A stretch of DNA of 64,000 bases from Actinoallomurus sp963850195 (GTDB lineage Bacteria; Actinomycetota; Actinomycetes; Streptosporangiales; Streptosporangiaceae): contig CAWKKD010000005.1 of NCBI GenBank assembly GCA_963850195.1, positions 1-64,000 of the forward strand, written 5' to 3'. Below are positions 18,721-27,139 of this stretch, piece by piece (the first letter of the stretch is position 1; each line of letters opens with the position of its first letter). The notes under the pieces were generated by a model. The model searched no databases. It saw only the letters and a program-made list of their open reading frames with translations, and had not been told where the DNA came from. A program made the translations under genes and the position numbers.

Positions 18721-19044
18721 TCAGCGCAGAAGGCCGCAGTAACGTGCCAGGCCGTGCTCGACCTGTGCCAGGTCATCCCGCGTGAGGTAGTCAACGATTT
18801 CGCCGGTGACGTAGGAGACGTCGATGGTACGGATCTGATCGACCAAGATCTTGGTTTCTCGCCCGGCGATGATGACCTCCGGCCTGAAGACCGAGGCCTG
18901 GGCGCTGGTCGAGGTCGGGATGATGACCACCGCGGACCAGGCGGTCTGCTCGATGCTGATGACGAGCCCGAGGCGCCGGCCCCGCTGCTCGTGACCACGC
19001 TTCGCATCGCCCAGGTCCACCGGGTAGACCGCGCCCCGGATCAT
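18721..19044 (-). CDS. MazF/PemK-type endoribonuclease toxin
   Basis: The 107-aa protein has the MazF fold pattern: IRGAVYPVDLGDAKRGHEQRGRRLGLVIS at the start (the usual RGdVy...GsE..k.RP.lVvs), AVVIIPTSTSAQASVFRPEV in the middle, and ILVDQIRTIDVSYV followed by a DLAQVEHGLARYCGL helix. Such toxins cleave mRNA at short motifs. The gene overlaps the upstream antitoxin by 4 bp (ATGA), so the two are translated together. It lies close to the right att site of the first element, a usual place for a stabilising toxin-antitoxin pair. Confidence 0.88.
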   Translation of the reverse strand: MIRGAVYPVDLGDAKRGHEQRGRRLGLVISIEQTAWSAVVIIPTSTSAQASVFRPEVIIAGRETKILVDQIRTIDVSYVTGEIVDYLTRDDLAQVEHGLARYCGLLR

Positions 19045-19310
19045 GCGCGATCCTGCGACCTCGCCGGAACCGTCAGGTCGGTGCCGGCGATGCGAATGTT
19101 GCCGTCGGCGTCGTACTCCCAGGCGTCCGCTTCACCGGACAGATCCTCGGTCCTCAACCGATGCATGTCGGCCCGAGCCCGTTCCTCCCACGCCTCGCGA
19201 TCCAGCAGCCGCAGCGCGCGACGGATGACGTCACTGGTCTTCTCATCGTTGCGCCGATTGGCCTCGATGACACGCAGGTCCTCTTCGGTGGGACGGAATC
19301 CAACACTCAT
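19041..19310 (-). CDS. Ribbon-helix-helix antitoxin of the MazF pair
   Basis: The 89-aa protein begins MSVGFRPTEEDLRVIEANRR and contains a SDVIRRALRLLDREAWEE helix, consistent with a ribbon-helix-helix DNA-binding N-terminus. The acidic second half (LSGEADAWEYDADGNIRI) should wrap the toxin. ATG at 19310 is preferred over longer readings because the similarity and the operator-like palindrome both start there. It should neutralise the toxin and repress the operon. Confidence 0.8.
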   Translation of the reverse strand: MSVGFRPTEEDLRVIEANRRNDEKTSDVIRRALRLLDREAWEERARADMHRLRTEDLSGEADAWEYDADGNIRIAGTDLTVPARSQDRA

Positions 19311-19319
19311 ACAGCTATC

Positions 19320-19337
19320 GTACAACAATTGTTGGAC
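19320..19337. promoter_or_regulatory. Palindromic operator upstream of the toxin-antitoxin operon
   Basis: A perfect 12-bp palindrome, CAACAATTGTTG (19323-19334), sits inside a near-palindromic 18-mer, 10 bp before the antitoxin ATG. Its position overlapping the expected promoter fits autorepression by an RHH antitoxin. Confidence 0.6.
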
Positions 19338-19875
19338 GTCTGCCGGGTCTCGTCGACACCCAGCGCGGCAGCGCACCGTAAGTACCGACGACACGACCTG
19401 AGCGATCCGACCACACTCCAGCCCGACGGCCATGGGCGCTCGATGGGTGCTCGGATGCCAGGGAAGCCGACGTCACGCGCCGTCATTGTCCGACATCGAA
19501 ACGGGTGGAGTCGCGGACGAACCGGCATACACTCATATCGAGAGCACCGATCTGATACAGGAGCAGCTGACTCTCAATCCGCTGGCCCGGAACCGCCGAT
19601 CAACGCGTCAAAGCTTGCCTGCGTATCGAAAGGCTCCCAGGTCAACGCACCAGATTCCAACAGGGCCGGTCAGCACTCCTGAACAGAGCCCAAAGAACCG
19701 CACTCATTCGCCTGAAACGCCGACCGACAGATTCACCACCAGGTCCGCCAGCGTCACGCAGACCCGGCCGGCCGTTCCACGTGCTCCCCTGCTCTCGCCG
19801 GGAGCACGGAGCAACGGGAGCACGCACCATTCCTGAACCGTCCCAAACAGGCGTGAATGAGCGCCATCAATCACC
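19338..19875. other. Non-coding stretch before the att region
   Basis: No gene with recognisable similarity is visible. From about 19790 the sequence (GCTCCC...GGGAGC repeats, then TTCCTGAACCGTCC) is related to 34451-34530 and so belongs to a block shared by the right ends of two integrated elements. Confidence 0.4.
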
Positions 19876-19911
19876 GCTGACCTGCCACATCTCGAAAAGC
19901 CGCAGGTCAGC
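19876..19911. repeat. Hairpin next to the left att copy
   Basis: GCTGACCTGC (19876-19885) and GCAGGTCAGC (19902-19911) form a perfect 10-bp inverted repeat with a 16-nt loop. A counterpart with 9-bp arms lies at 34562-34591, at a similar distance from the second att copy. It may be an integrase or excisionase arm site, or IS-derived. Confidence 0.55.
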
Positions 19912-19925
19912 CATTGATCGGAACG

Positions 19926-19973
19926 ACCTTGACACGGTAGAGGTCACTGGTTCAATCCCAGTATCGCCCACCA
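19926..19973 (+). other. att site: 3' half of a tRNA-Val(GAC) gene
   Basis: The bases form an anticodon arm (ACC / loop TTGACAC / GGT, anticodon GAC at 19931-19933), a variable loop, a T arm with GGTTCAATCCC, and a 3' acceptor strand ending ATCGCCCACCA. The matching 5' half of a tRNA gene is not upstream, so this is not a functional tRNA. The last 28 bp (19946-19973) recur exactly at 34609-34636. Tyrosine integrases commonly use tRNA 3' ends as attachment sites, and an integrase relic begins 207 bp to the right. Confidence 0.75.
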
Positions 19974-19978
19974 CATTT

Positions 19979-20016
19979 CCCCAGGTCAGACCTAGTGTCT
20001 GGTCTGGGGGATTTTT
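19979..20016 (+). terminator. Rho-independent terminator after the att site
   Basis: CAGACC (19987-19992) pairs with GGTCTG (20001-20006), extended by C-rich and G-rich flanks, and is followed by ATTTTT at 20011-20016. It fits the terminator of the original tRNA or an element-end terminator. Confidence 0.6.
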
Positions 20017-20179
20017 CGTTTTAGCGCAGTTGGGCGCATGATCGGGAGCAAATCGGGAGCAGACTGCTCCACGGGGCCCGGGACACAACCCATTCGTGGG
20101 TTTGTGGTCACCGGGAGCAGTGCTCCCGGTTTCGGGGTTCTGGGTTGCGTACGTAGGTTGCGGTCATGTCCGGACGCGT

Positions 20180-20915
20180 TCATTTGGTGAGCTCGGCCCA
20201 TCGGTGCTGCAGGTCGGTGATGAGTTGTTCGCGCATGGCGTCGGTGACGTGGCTGTAGACCCCGCCGATACCCGGCATCTGGTGTCCCATTCGTTCGTGC
20301 ACGATGACGTCGGGGTGGCCGGCTTCGTCGAGCAGGGTCTTGTGGAAGTGCCGCAGTCCGTGGAAGACCGCGCCGGTGATGATGGGCGGCCAGCCGCGTG
20401 CGGGGTCGCCGTCGCAGGCGGGCCGCCAGATCCGCCGGTCGAAGTTGGAGCGGCGTAGCCACCGGCCGGTCGGGCTGGCGAACAACTGGTCGTGGTCGTG
20501 GCTGTCCATGACCTCTTCGAGCAGGTCGATGAGGAAGGGCGGCAGGTCGATGCGCCGGGCGGCCGCGTCGCTCTTCGGAGGTCCGATCCACATCTGCCCG
20601 CCGACCTCGTGCAGGGCTCCGACGTCGGGGTCGATGAGGAGGGTATCCGCCGGCGGTACGGCAGCTGGGATTGGCCAGTCCGGTGAGTTCGCCCCAGCGC
20701 ATCCCGGTGAACGCCGCACTGATCACCATGATGTAGCCGCGCCGCCCAGCCAGGTGATCAGCCCGCTCGTTGAGGTTCTCAAAACAGGCCACCCAACCGC
20801 GACAGACCGGGCATGGCAGCAAGCCAGCGGTGAGCGATTTCCCGGCCGCGGCCTTCTCCAGTTCCGTCATGCTGAGGTTCAGCCAGGTCTCGGGTCCTTC
20901 AGGCCGACGTACCAC
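20180..20915 (-). pseudogene. Tyrosine recombinase (integrase) relic
   Basis: The frame 20180-20719 contains a catalytic-domain sequence: AAARRIDLPPFLIDLLEEV, FHGLRHFHKTLLDEAGHPDV (the HxLRH box), and HERMGHQMPGIGGVYSHV with the final catalytic Tyr. The upstream part (to 20915) is in a shifted frame and shows AAFTGMRWGELTGL, the first catalytic Arg box. The N-terminal core-binding domain is missing. With truncation plus a frameshift near 20690 it cannot be active. Its 3' end faces the att copy at 19926-19973, the standard arrangement for an integrative element. Confidence 0.85.
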
Positions 20916-21357
20916 TGCGCTCGACCGTCCTCACCATGGCGCACAGAGCCGTGAGGCGCGCAGCACGGCGCTGAGCTCGAGATCGGCGGTCCTGCGCAGG
21001 GCGGTCTCTAGGCGCCTCGGGCGATAAGGCAACAAGTGTGACCGGAATCGGCCCCGGTGACGGCAACGGCCGGGTCTCGGGCCTGGAATCGGCCGACAAA
21101 ATAGCTTGAATCAGTCGACCGATTCTTCGGGACGGGGGCCAGAAGCCGAGGTTGCGAGCCGACCGCGACGTGCCAGTCATGTCCTTAAATAGTTCAACAG
21201 ACATCATTGGTGGATTCAACACAAATCCGGCACCCTCCCAGCCCGTGACCTCGGGGTTCACCGATCCACCTGGACTCATTGATCAAGCTCTCCGCTCGTG
21301 AGACTTTCCTCTCGCACATTGGCCGCATTCGCGACCTTTCGTGACAAGGGGAGCAAA
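20916..21357. other. Non-coding stretch upstream of a secreted protein
   Basis: No recognisable gene is seen on either strand; a 126-codon minus-strand reading (20899-21279) has no similarity I know. The stretch should hold the promoter of the gene at 21358. AAGGGGAGC at 21346-21354 is its ribosome-binding site. Confidence 0.4.
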
Positions 21358-23217
21358 ATGTCCAGTTCATCCACCGCCCGTCGGCGGATGCTCAGTACCT
21401 GCCTGACGGTACTGAGCGTCCTCGCCCTGATGGCGCTCGCGCTGGTCCCCGCCACCAGCGCGCAGGCCGCCAGCCGATCCCATGTCCAAAACCCCTACTC
21501 ACCCTCCAAGGGGCACGGCTACCGGCACGGAGTCGTCCCGACCCGCGAGACGAGCACCAAGATGCGCGGGTGGGAACGGCAGAACCACGCCGTCACGCCT
21601 CTCGCCGCCAACGACCTCAACTACGGCGGCGCCGTCGACGGCATCGGCGTGACCACCGGCGCCCCGAAGGTGTACCTGATCTTCTGGGGCACGCAGTGGG
21701 GCACGGCGAGCACCAACGGCAGCGGCGACACCACCTTCTCGGGCGACTCGGCCGGAGCCGCGCCCAAGCTCCAGGAGATGTTCAAGGGCCTGGGCACCAA
21801 CAACGAGCTGTGGTCCGGCGTCGACACCCAGTACTGCGAAGGCGTCGCCGCCGGCACACAGACCTGCCCGTCCAACTCCGCGCACGTCGGCTACCCGACC
21901 GGCGGCGCGCTGGCCGGCGTCTGGTACGACAACGGCGCGGCGGAGCCCTCCACGGCGAGCCAGCTCCAGCTCGGCCAGGAGGCCGTCAAGGCCGCCAGCC
22001 ACTTCGGCAACACCACCGCCGCGGCCAACCGCAACTCCCAATACGTCATCCTGTCCGCCTCCGGCGCCCACCCCGACGGCTTCCCCAACGGCGGCTGGTG
22101 CGCATGGCACGACTGGAACGGTGACGTCGGCGCGAGCTCCTCGGTCGGCGACATCGCCTTCACCAACATGCCGTACGTGCTCGACCTCGGCACCAGCTGC
22201 GGTGAGAACTTCGTCAACTCCGGCAGCGCCGGCACGACCGACGGATTCTCGATCGTCGAGGGACACGAGTACTCCGAGACCATCACCGACCAGAACCCCG
22301 CCGGTGGCTGGACCGACTCCAGCGGCGCGGAGAACATGGACAAGTGCGCCTGGGTGTCCCCCGGCAGCACCGGCGGCGGCGCCAACCTGTCGACGGCGAC
22401 CGGCTCGTTCGCGATGCAGGGCACCTGGTCCAACGAATCCCACGGCTGCGCCTTCACCCACCCGATCGTCGGCGGCGGTGGCGGTAACTCCGTCACCGTC
22501 ACCAACCCGGGCAACCAGTCCACCGTCTCGGGTACCGCGGTGAACCTGCAGATCCAGGCCTCCGACTCGGCGTCGGGACAGACCCTGACCTACAGCGCGA
22601 CGGGCCTGCCCACCGGGCTGACGATCGGCTCCTCGACCGGCAAGATCACCGGTACGCCGACCACCACCGGCACGTACAACGTGACCGTCACGGCCAAGGA
22701 CTCCACCAACGCCACGGGTTCAACCTCGTTCACCTGGGCGATCAACCCGACCGGCGGCGGCTGCGGCTCGCCGGGTAACAAGGTGGGCAACGGCGGGTTC
22801 GAGAGCGGCACCGCGCCGTGGACGATCAGCTCCGGCGTCGTCAGCGCCAACGGCAGCGGTGAGTCCTCCCACTCCGGAACCTCGTTCGCCTGGTTCGACG
22901 GGTACGGCACCACCCACAGCGACACCGCCACCCAGTCGGTCACCATCCCGTCCGGCTGCACCGCGTCGCTCTCCTTCTATCTGCACATCGACACCGCCGA
23001 AAGCGGCTCGACGGCCTTCGACACCTTCACCGTCAAGATCGGTGGCACGACCCTCGCGACCTACAGCAACCTCAACGCCAACTCCGGCTACGCCCAGAAG
23101 ACCTTCGACGTCTCCTCGTTCGCCGGCCAGACCGTGACCCTGTCCTTCAGCGGAACCGAGGATTCCAGCCTGCAGACCAGCTTCGTCCTCGACGACGTCT
23201 CACTGAACGCCTCCTGA
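21358..23217 (+). CDS. Secreted putative-Ig / C-terminal jelly-roll protein
   Basis: The 619-aa protein starts with a Sec signal peptide (RRRMLSTCLTVLSVLALMALA, cleavage near AQAAS). Residues ~75-375 form a globular domain with VYLIFWGTQWG, HPDGFPNGGWCAWHDW and EGHEYSETITDQNPAGGW, a HE-type motif like that of metalloprotease-related secreted proteins. Residues ~380-465 are a putative Ig (He_PIG) domain (GLPTGLTIGSSTGKITGTPT). Residues ~470-619 form a beta-sandwich starting NGGFESGTAPW and ending FVLDDVSLNAS, like carbohydrate- or envelope-binding modules. ATG 21358 is chosen over GTG 21298 because of its RBS. It is alone on the plus strand of the island, and its substrate is unknown. Confidence 0.8.
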   Translation: MSSSSTARRRMLSTCLTVLSVLALMALALVPATSAQAASRSHVQNPYSPSKGHGYRHGVVPTRETSTKMRGWERQNHAVTPLAANDLNYGGAVDGIGVTTGAPKVYLIFWGTQWGTASTNGSGDTTFSGDSAGAAPKLQEMFKGLGTNNELWSGVDTQYCEGVAAGTQTCPSNSAHVGYPTGGALAGVWYDNGAAEPSTASQLQLGQEAVKAASHFGNTTAAANRNSQYVILSASGAHPDGFPNGGWCAWHDWNGDVGASSSVGDIAFTNMPYVLDLGTSCGENFVNSGSAGTTDGFSIVEGHEYSETITDQNPAGGWTDSSGAENMDKCAWVSPGSTGGGANLSTATGSFAMQGTWSNESHGCAFTHPIVGGGGGNSVTVTNPGNQSTVSGTAVNLQIQASDSASGQTLTYSATGLPTGLTIGSSTGKITGTPTTTGTYNVTVTAKDSTNATGSTSFTWAINPTGGGCGSPGNKVGNGGFESGTAPWTISSGVVSANGSGESSHSGTSFAWFDGYGTTHSDTATQSVTIPSGCTASLSFYLHIDTAESGSTAFDTFTVKIGGTTLATYSNLNANSGYAQKTFDVSSFAGQTVTLSFSGTEDSSLQTSFVLDDVSLNAS

Positions 23218-23306
23218 TCCGATCCCCGGGTGGAGCGGCACGTGCCGCTCCACCCGGGAGCCTCCCCATCGGCCGGCCGGCTCCCCTACGCGATCACCCA
23301 CGGACG

Positions 23307-23388
23307 CTCCTGCGCTGGCACGCCGACCTGGTGAAGCGACGCTGGACCTTGTGGGTGCCGAAAACTCTCTCGCCCCATGTGACCTGGG
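23307..23388 (+). mobile_element. IS scrap: transposase peptide joined to an IS end
   Basis: 23307-23349 reads LLRWHADLVKRRWT, the segment found at residue ~85 of the family transposases. It is followed directly by an IS end at 23350 (TGTGGGTGCCGAAAACTC, GACCTGGG to 23388). Joining these two parts requires a deletion or one-ended event. The remaining bases of the 23218-23507 gap show nothing else. Confidence 0.6.
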
Positions 23389-23507
23389 CTTACTCTCCGG
23401 TAGGCCCTACTAGGGGATCAACGCCGAACTATCCGGGGCGACCTCTGCAACATGACCTACAGCGCCTGGAAATCATCCACCCGGACAGGGATCCTGATTC
23501 TCCGACA

Positions 23508-24737
23508 TCAGCCAGCACCGGCTGACTCCCGCGGGCGTACCTGCGAGTCCTCTTCGACCAGGCGGCGTGAACGGTGACCGACCAATCCGATGAGTCCCGC
23601 GCTCAGGATGAGGCAGGTCAGTGCATGCCGGAGCCCCACGACGCCTGCGAGTGCTCCGACGACGGTCGGCGCGAGAATGAATGAGCCGTAGCCGCACGCC
23701 GTCACGACGGAGGCCGCCGCACCTCCCTGCGAGCCACTGCGACGAGCCGCGAGCGAGTAGGCGATCGGGACAACGGGCGCCGCTCCGAGCCCCGCGACGA
23801 GCAGGCCGCAGATGACCAAGGGCGCCGTGGTCGTGGCCAGGGCGGCGATGTATCCCGACGCGGCAAGCAGGCCGCCGCCCACGAGCACACGCGCCTGACC
23901 GAAGGAATCGATCATGCGGTCGGCGATCAGGCGGCCCAGCATCGTGGCGGCGTGGAACGCCGCGATGCCGACACCACCGACGAGAGCGCCCGTTCGCAGC
24001 GTGGCCCGCAAGTAGACCGAGCTGTAGCCCTCGATGGCGCCGTCGTTGAAGAAGGCCAGGGTGACGAGCGTCGCGGCCAATGCGACGCCGGGAATGACGA
24101 ACGCCGCCAGTGGTCCTTGACGGCCCCTGCCGGTGGCCTCACCGGAAACAGAACCCTCGCCGGTGCGTATCGGCGGCAGTGGAGCCGCGACCGACAGCAT
24201 GCCAACGACGAACAGCAGCGAACCCGCGGCCAGGTACACGGCGCGGTAGTCGATGCCGATGGCGAGAGAGCCCGCCGACGCCAGGGCTCCGGTCGCGGCG
24301 GCTCCGCTGAACACCGCGTGGAGCCGGGGCATCACGACACGCCCGGTGAGGCGCTCGTAGTCACCACCCAGAGTGTTGACCACCACGTCATAAAGGCTCC
24401 CGAGCACCCCGTACACGAGGAAGAGACCGACCATCGAAACGAATGAGTGGATGGTGCCCAGCGCCGCGACCGCGGCACCGGTCCCCCCGCAGCCCACCAC
24501 GATCCCGGCCCGGCGGCCGACGCGGTCGATCAGGCGCCCTCCGACGAGAACCGACGGAACCGCGATGGCCGACAGGGCTGTCAGGGCCATCCCGAGATGA
24601 GGCGGATTCGCGCCCGCCGCCCGTGCGAGGTCCGCCAGGAGCACGGCCCAGACGCCGACTTGCAGCCCTAATAGGGCGAAGGCCGCTATGGCGAGTTTCA
24701 GCAGCGACCGTTCGAGGCGGCTGTCGTGCCTTTCCAT
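23508..24737 (-). CDS. MFS transporter (drug/metabolite efflux type)
   Basis: The 409-aa protein has about 12 hydrophobic spans, the loop-2 signature GGRLIDRVGRRAGI after the second span and a matching GRLIADRMIDSFGQ in the second half. This is the DHA-type major facilitator layout, with a charged C-terminal tail. It is the last gene of the long minus-strand operon, 113 bp after the FkbM gene. It is the likely exporter of the operon's product, an inference from position. Substrate cannot be read from the sequence. Confidence 0.85.
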   Translation of the reverse strand: MERHDSRLERSLLKLAIAAFALLGLQVGVWAVLLADLARAAGANPPHLGMALTALSAIAVPSVLVGGRLIDRVGRRAGIVVGCGGTGAAVAALGTIHSFVSMVGLFLVYGVLGSLYDVVVNTLGGDYERLTGRVVMPRLHAVFSGAAATGALASAGSLAIGIDYRAVYLAAGSLLFVVGMLSVAAPLPPIRTGEGSVSGEATGRGRQGPLAAFVIPGVALAATLVTLAFFNDGAIEGYSSVYLRATLRTGALVGGVGIAAFHAATMLGRLIADRMIDSFGQARVLVGGGLLAASGYIAALATTTAPLVICGLLVAGLGAAPVVPIAYSLAARRSGSQGGAAASVVTACGYGSFILAPTVVGALAGVVGLRHALTCLILSAGLIGLVGHRSRRLVEEDSQVRPRESAGAG

Positions 24738-24850
24738 GCAGATCTCTCCGATGTTATGCCGGACATTGGTGCTGTTTTCTTACGGGTGCATTTTCTGTCG
24801 GGCGATCGTATCCCAGCCTCCGCGTCGATCGCACTTCGGCCTCGTCATAC

Positions 24851-25759
24851 TCATCGACCTCGCGTGTAGAGCTCGCCGGGACCGGCCTGCGGCCTTCGCT
24901 CGAATCCGGCGCTGTCCAGCGCACGGCGAACGGCTGCGCCGTCGATGTATTTATCGTGCACTTCAAGAATGATGTGATCAACCTTTCGCAGCCATGCCGG
25001 ATCGCCGACGAGTAGGTCGTACTCCCCGCCCTCGATGTCCATCTTCATCAGGTCAACGTGATCGATGGAATGCTTCTCAAAGAGGGCTTCCATGGTGGTC
25101 GCCTGCACCGTGACCTTCGGACGTTCGAGAGCGTTCTCGAGACGGTGGGTCTTCGAGTGACGCGACTGCCCGATGGCCTCCACCGCGGTGCAGGAGGCCC
25201 AGTTGCCGCTGACGAAGAACTCCAGTGTTCGCGGGGACGAGGCCAACGCCACTTCTTCGATCCGCCAGGGATGCTCGGACAGCTCGGCGTTTCGGTTCAG
25301 GACGGCGAGGTTCTCGGCCAGTGGCTCGATCGTCACGAGCGTCCGCGGGCTGTACCGTGCGGAGAAGTACGCTGCGGTGATCCCGGAGTTCCCACCGGCA
25401 TCGATGATCGTCGCGGTCCCCGGCCGTACGCCGGGAAGCGGCACATCGTAGATCCGATTGAGGAAGACCTCCCAGATGATGAACATGTCACTCTGGTTGA
25501 TCCTCACGCAGACCTCGGCCGGCCTGCCCGGGGTGTCGAACCTGAACCGTACGACCTCGTCGCTGTCCAGCGGCGTCCCGGCCATGCCGAGGAACCGCCT
25601 GGCCATCCAGTAGGGCGCCGACACCTTGCTGACGCCGCGACCGCGCCGTGCCGCGAGTGCCATGTCGGCGGCGCAGCGGACCGTTTCCCGTGCCAGCACC
25701 GCTGGGACGGAACGGCCGGCCTCGAGATCGGCATCGGTCCTCAGATACTTGAAGGCCAT
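24851..25759 (-). CDS. FkbM-family SAM-dependent O-methyltransferase
   Basis: The 302-aa protein shows the FkbM pattern: ATIIDAGGNSGITAAYFS (SAM-binding motif I), TLVTIEPLAENLAVLNRNAEL (motif II acidic residue), VDLMKMDIEGGEYDLL and VDHIILEVHDKYIDG. Such enzymes methylate sugar or polyketide hydroxyls. The ATG at 25759 lies inside the 3' end of the HAD gene (19-bp overlap) with a GGAGG-type RBS, so the two are coupled. Target is likely the operon's sugar moiety. Confidence 0.87.
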   Translation of the reverse strand: MAFKYLRTDADLEAGRSVPAVLARETVRCAADMALAARRGRGVSKVSAPYWMARRFLGMAGTPLDSDEVVRFRFDTPGRPAEVCVRINQSDMFIIWEVFLNRIYDVPLPGVRPGTATIIDAGGNSGITAAYFSARYSPRTLVTIEPLAENLAVLNRNAELSEHPWRIEEVALASSPRTLEFFVSGNWASCTAVEAIGQSRHSKTHRLENALERPKVTVQATTMEALFEKHSIDHVDLMKMDIEGGEYDLLVGDPAWLRKVDHIILEVHDKYIDGAAVRRALDSAGFERRPQAGPGELYTRGR

Positions 25760-26463
25760 AGGGCGTTCTCCTCCGGAGAAAGTGTGAGACGGTCAGACGT
25801 CTGCACCACCTCGGCGAGCAGCGGAATGAGTTCGGCGAGGTTTCGAATGCGCTGATAGTTCTCCGGAGAATGGTCGGCGAAGACATCGAACCGGTCGTAG
25901 AGCACCGTTCGTGGGTGGTGTTCTTCGGCCGCTCCGCCAAGGGTGTCCCCCACGTAAATGCAATGGGTCATGGGAGTGGCGAGGGCGACCGCCGCCATCG
26001 CGAAGATCCGGCGGTCCGGTTTGGCGACGCCCACCGCTCCCGAATCGAGAACGCCCTCGACGTGGTCCGACAGCCCGTGATAGACGAGTTCGGCATGGGC
26101 GCGGCCGTCCGCGTTGCTCACGACGTATCGGCGCACGTTCGGCGGGAGTTCGGCGAACAGGCGGATGGCCTCCGGATTGACCTCGCCCCACAGCTCGGTG
26201 GGCGGAATATCCGATTCAAGGTAGCGCCACAGGTCCTCGGCCGTTTCCGCGGCGCATCCGACGTAATGGGCCCAGGTCGCCGCGAAGCTTCCCTGCGCCT
26301 CCTCCGGCGTGAGGTCGATATCCCGGTCCGCGAGGGCCATCGACCGCACCGCGTCGTAGGGCGTGACCTCGATCCCGAATGACGCGGCGTGCTTGGCGAT
26401 CAGCTCGCCGTCGGGGCAGAGGAGGACCCCGCCGGAGTCCAGGAGCAGCGCGATGTCAGGCAT
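25741..26463 (-). CDS. HAD-superfamily hydrolase
   Basis: The 240-aa protein starts PDIALLLDSGGVLL, a HAD motif I in which the nucleophilic Asp is followed by S-G and not x-D, as in the YihX-like subgroup. Motif II is YVVSNADGRA, the Lys is in GVAKPDRRIF, and motif IV is CIYVGDTLGG. A helical cap lies between residues ~20 and 85. ATG 26463 is chosen over the longer reading because homology starts there. It overlaps the methyltransferase gene by 8 bp. It may dephosphorylate a sugar-phosphate intermediate of the operon. Confidence 0.8.
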   Translation of the reverse strand: MPDIALLLDSGGVLLCPDGELIAKHAASFGIEVTPYDAVRSMALADRDIDLTPEEAQGSFAATWAHYVGCAAETAEDLWRYLESDIPPTELWGEVNPEAIRLFAELPPNVRRYVVSNADGRAHAELVYHGLSDHVEGVLDSGAVGVAKPDRRIFAMAAVALATPMTHCIYVGDTLGGAAEEHHPRTVLYDRFDVFADHSPENYQRIRNLAELIPLLAEVVQTSDRLTLSPEENALWPSSI

Positions 26464-27100
26464 TGTCGTTCGCCTCCACGTCGGTTCGGACCCAGCGCAT
26501 GACCGTGTAGTCGTCCTCGACGCAGCGAAGAGGCGCGGTCTCCACCAGATCGAGGTACGGGCCGAAGGCCTCCTGGTACTGCCGTAACGTCCGGACAACG
26601 GTCACCTGGGACGTGGGCGGGACAAAACTGCGCGCGCCGATCCCGTCCACGCACACGAGCGCGCCGCCGGGCCGCAGCACGCGCGTCGCCTCGGCGCAGG
26701 CACGCTCGAAGTCCGGCTCGGCCAGGATGTGCTGGAGCAGGTAACTGGCCACGACCGTGCCGAAATGGCCGGGGGGAAAGGGGAGGCTGACCGCCGAGGC
26801 CAGGACGAAGCCCGCGTTGGGCCGGACCACGGACGCCGCGGCGCGCCGCAGCATCCCGGGGCTGTAGTCGACGCCCATGACCATCGCGGCCTTCTCGGCC
26901 AGCCGGCCGGTCAGCCGGCCGATACCGCAGCCGAGGTCCAGAACGCGCTGCCCGGTCAGCGGTGAGATCGCCGCCAGGACGGCCTTCCGCTGCATCTCGT
27001 CGACTTCTTCGCACTGCTGTGGTGACCATCGGGAGGTGAGGACGGCGTGCAGCCCGTCGCGTTCCGCGATGTCGTCCCAGACCGTTGGATCAGACGGCAT
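26456..27100 (-). CDS. Class I SAM-dependent methyltransferase
   Basis: The 214-aa protein carries the classic SAM motif VLDLGCGIGRLTGRLAEK at about residues 53-70, then VMGVDYSPGMLRRA, FGTVVASYLLQHI and ATRVLRPGGALVCVD. This is a Methyltransf_11 layout. It lies 39 bp downstream of the glycosyltransferase in the sugar operon. With the FkbM protein it gives the cluster two methyltransferases, so a di-methylated or N,O-methylated sugar is plausible. Confidence 0.87.
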   Translation of the reverse strand: MPSDPTVWDDIAERDGLHAVLTSRWSPQQCEEVDEMQRKAVLAAISPLTGQRVLDLGCGIGRLTGRLAEKAAMVMGVDYSPGMLRRAAASVVRPNAGFVLASAVSLPFPPGHFGTVVASYLLQHILAEPDFERACAEATRVLRPGGALVCVDGIGARSFVPPTSQVTVVRTLRQYQEAFGPYLDLVETAPLRCVEDDYTVMRWVRTDVEANDNA

Positions 27101-27139
27101 AGTGCACTTCTTTCGCTCGAACAGGGATGAGGGGGTGTG

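Noticed and set aside
19926..19973. Complete tRNA-Val gene
   Set aside because: Only the anticodon arm, T arm and 3' acceptor strand are present. No 5' acceptor strand or D arm lies upstream.
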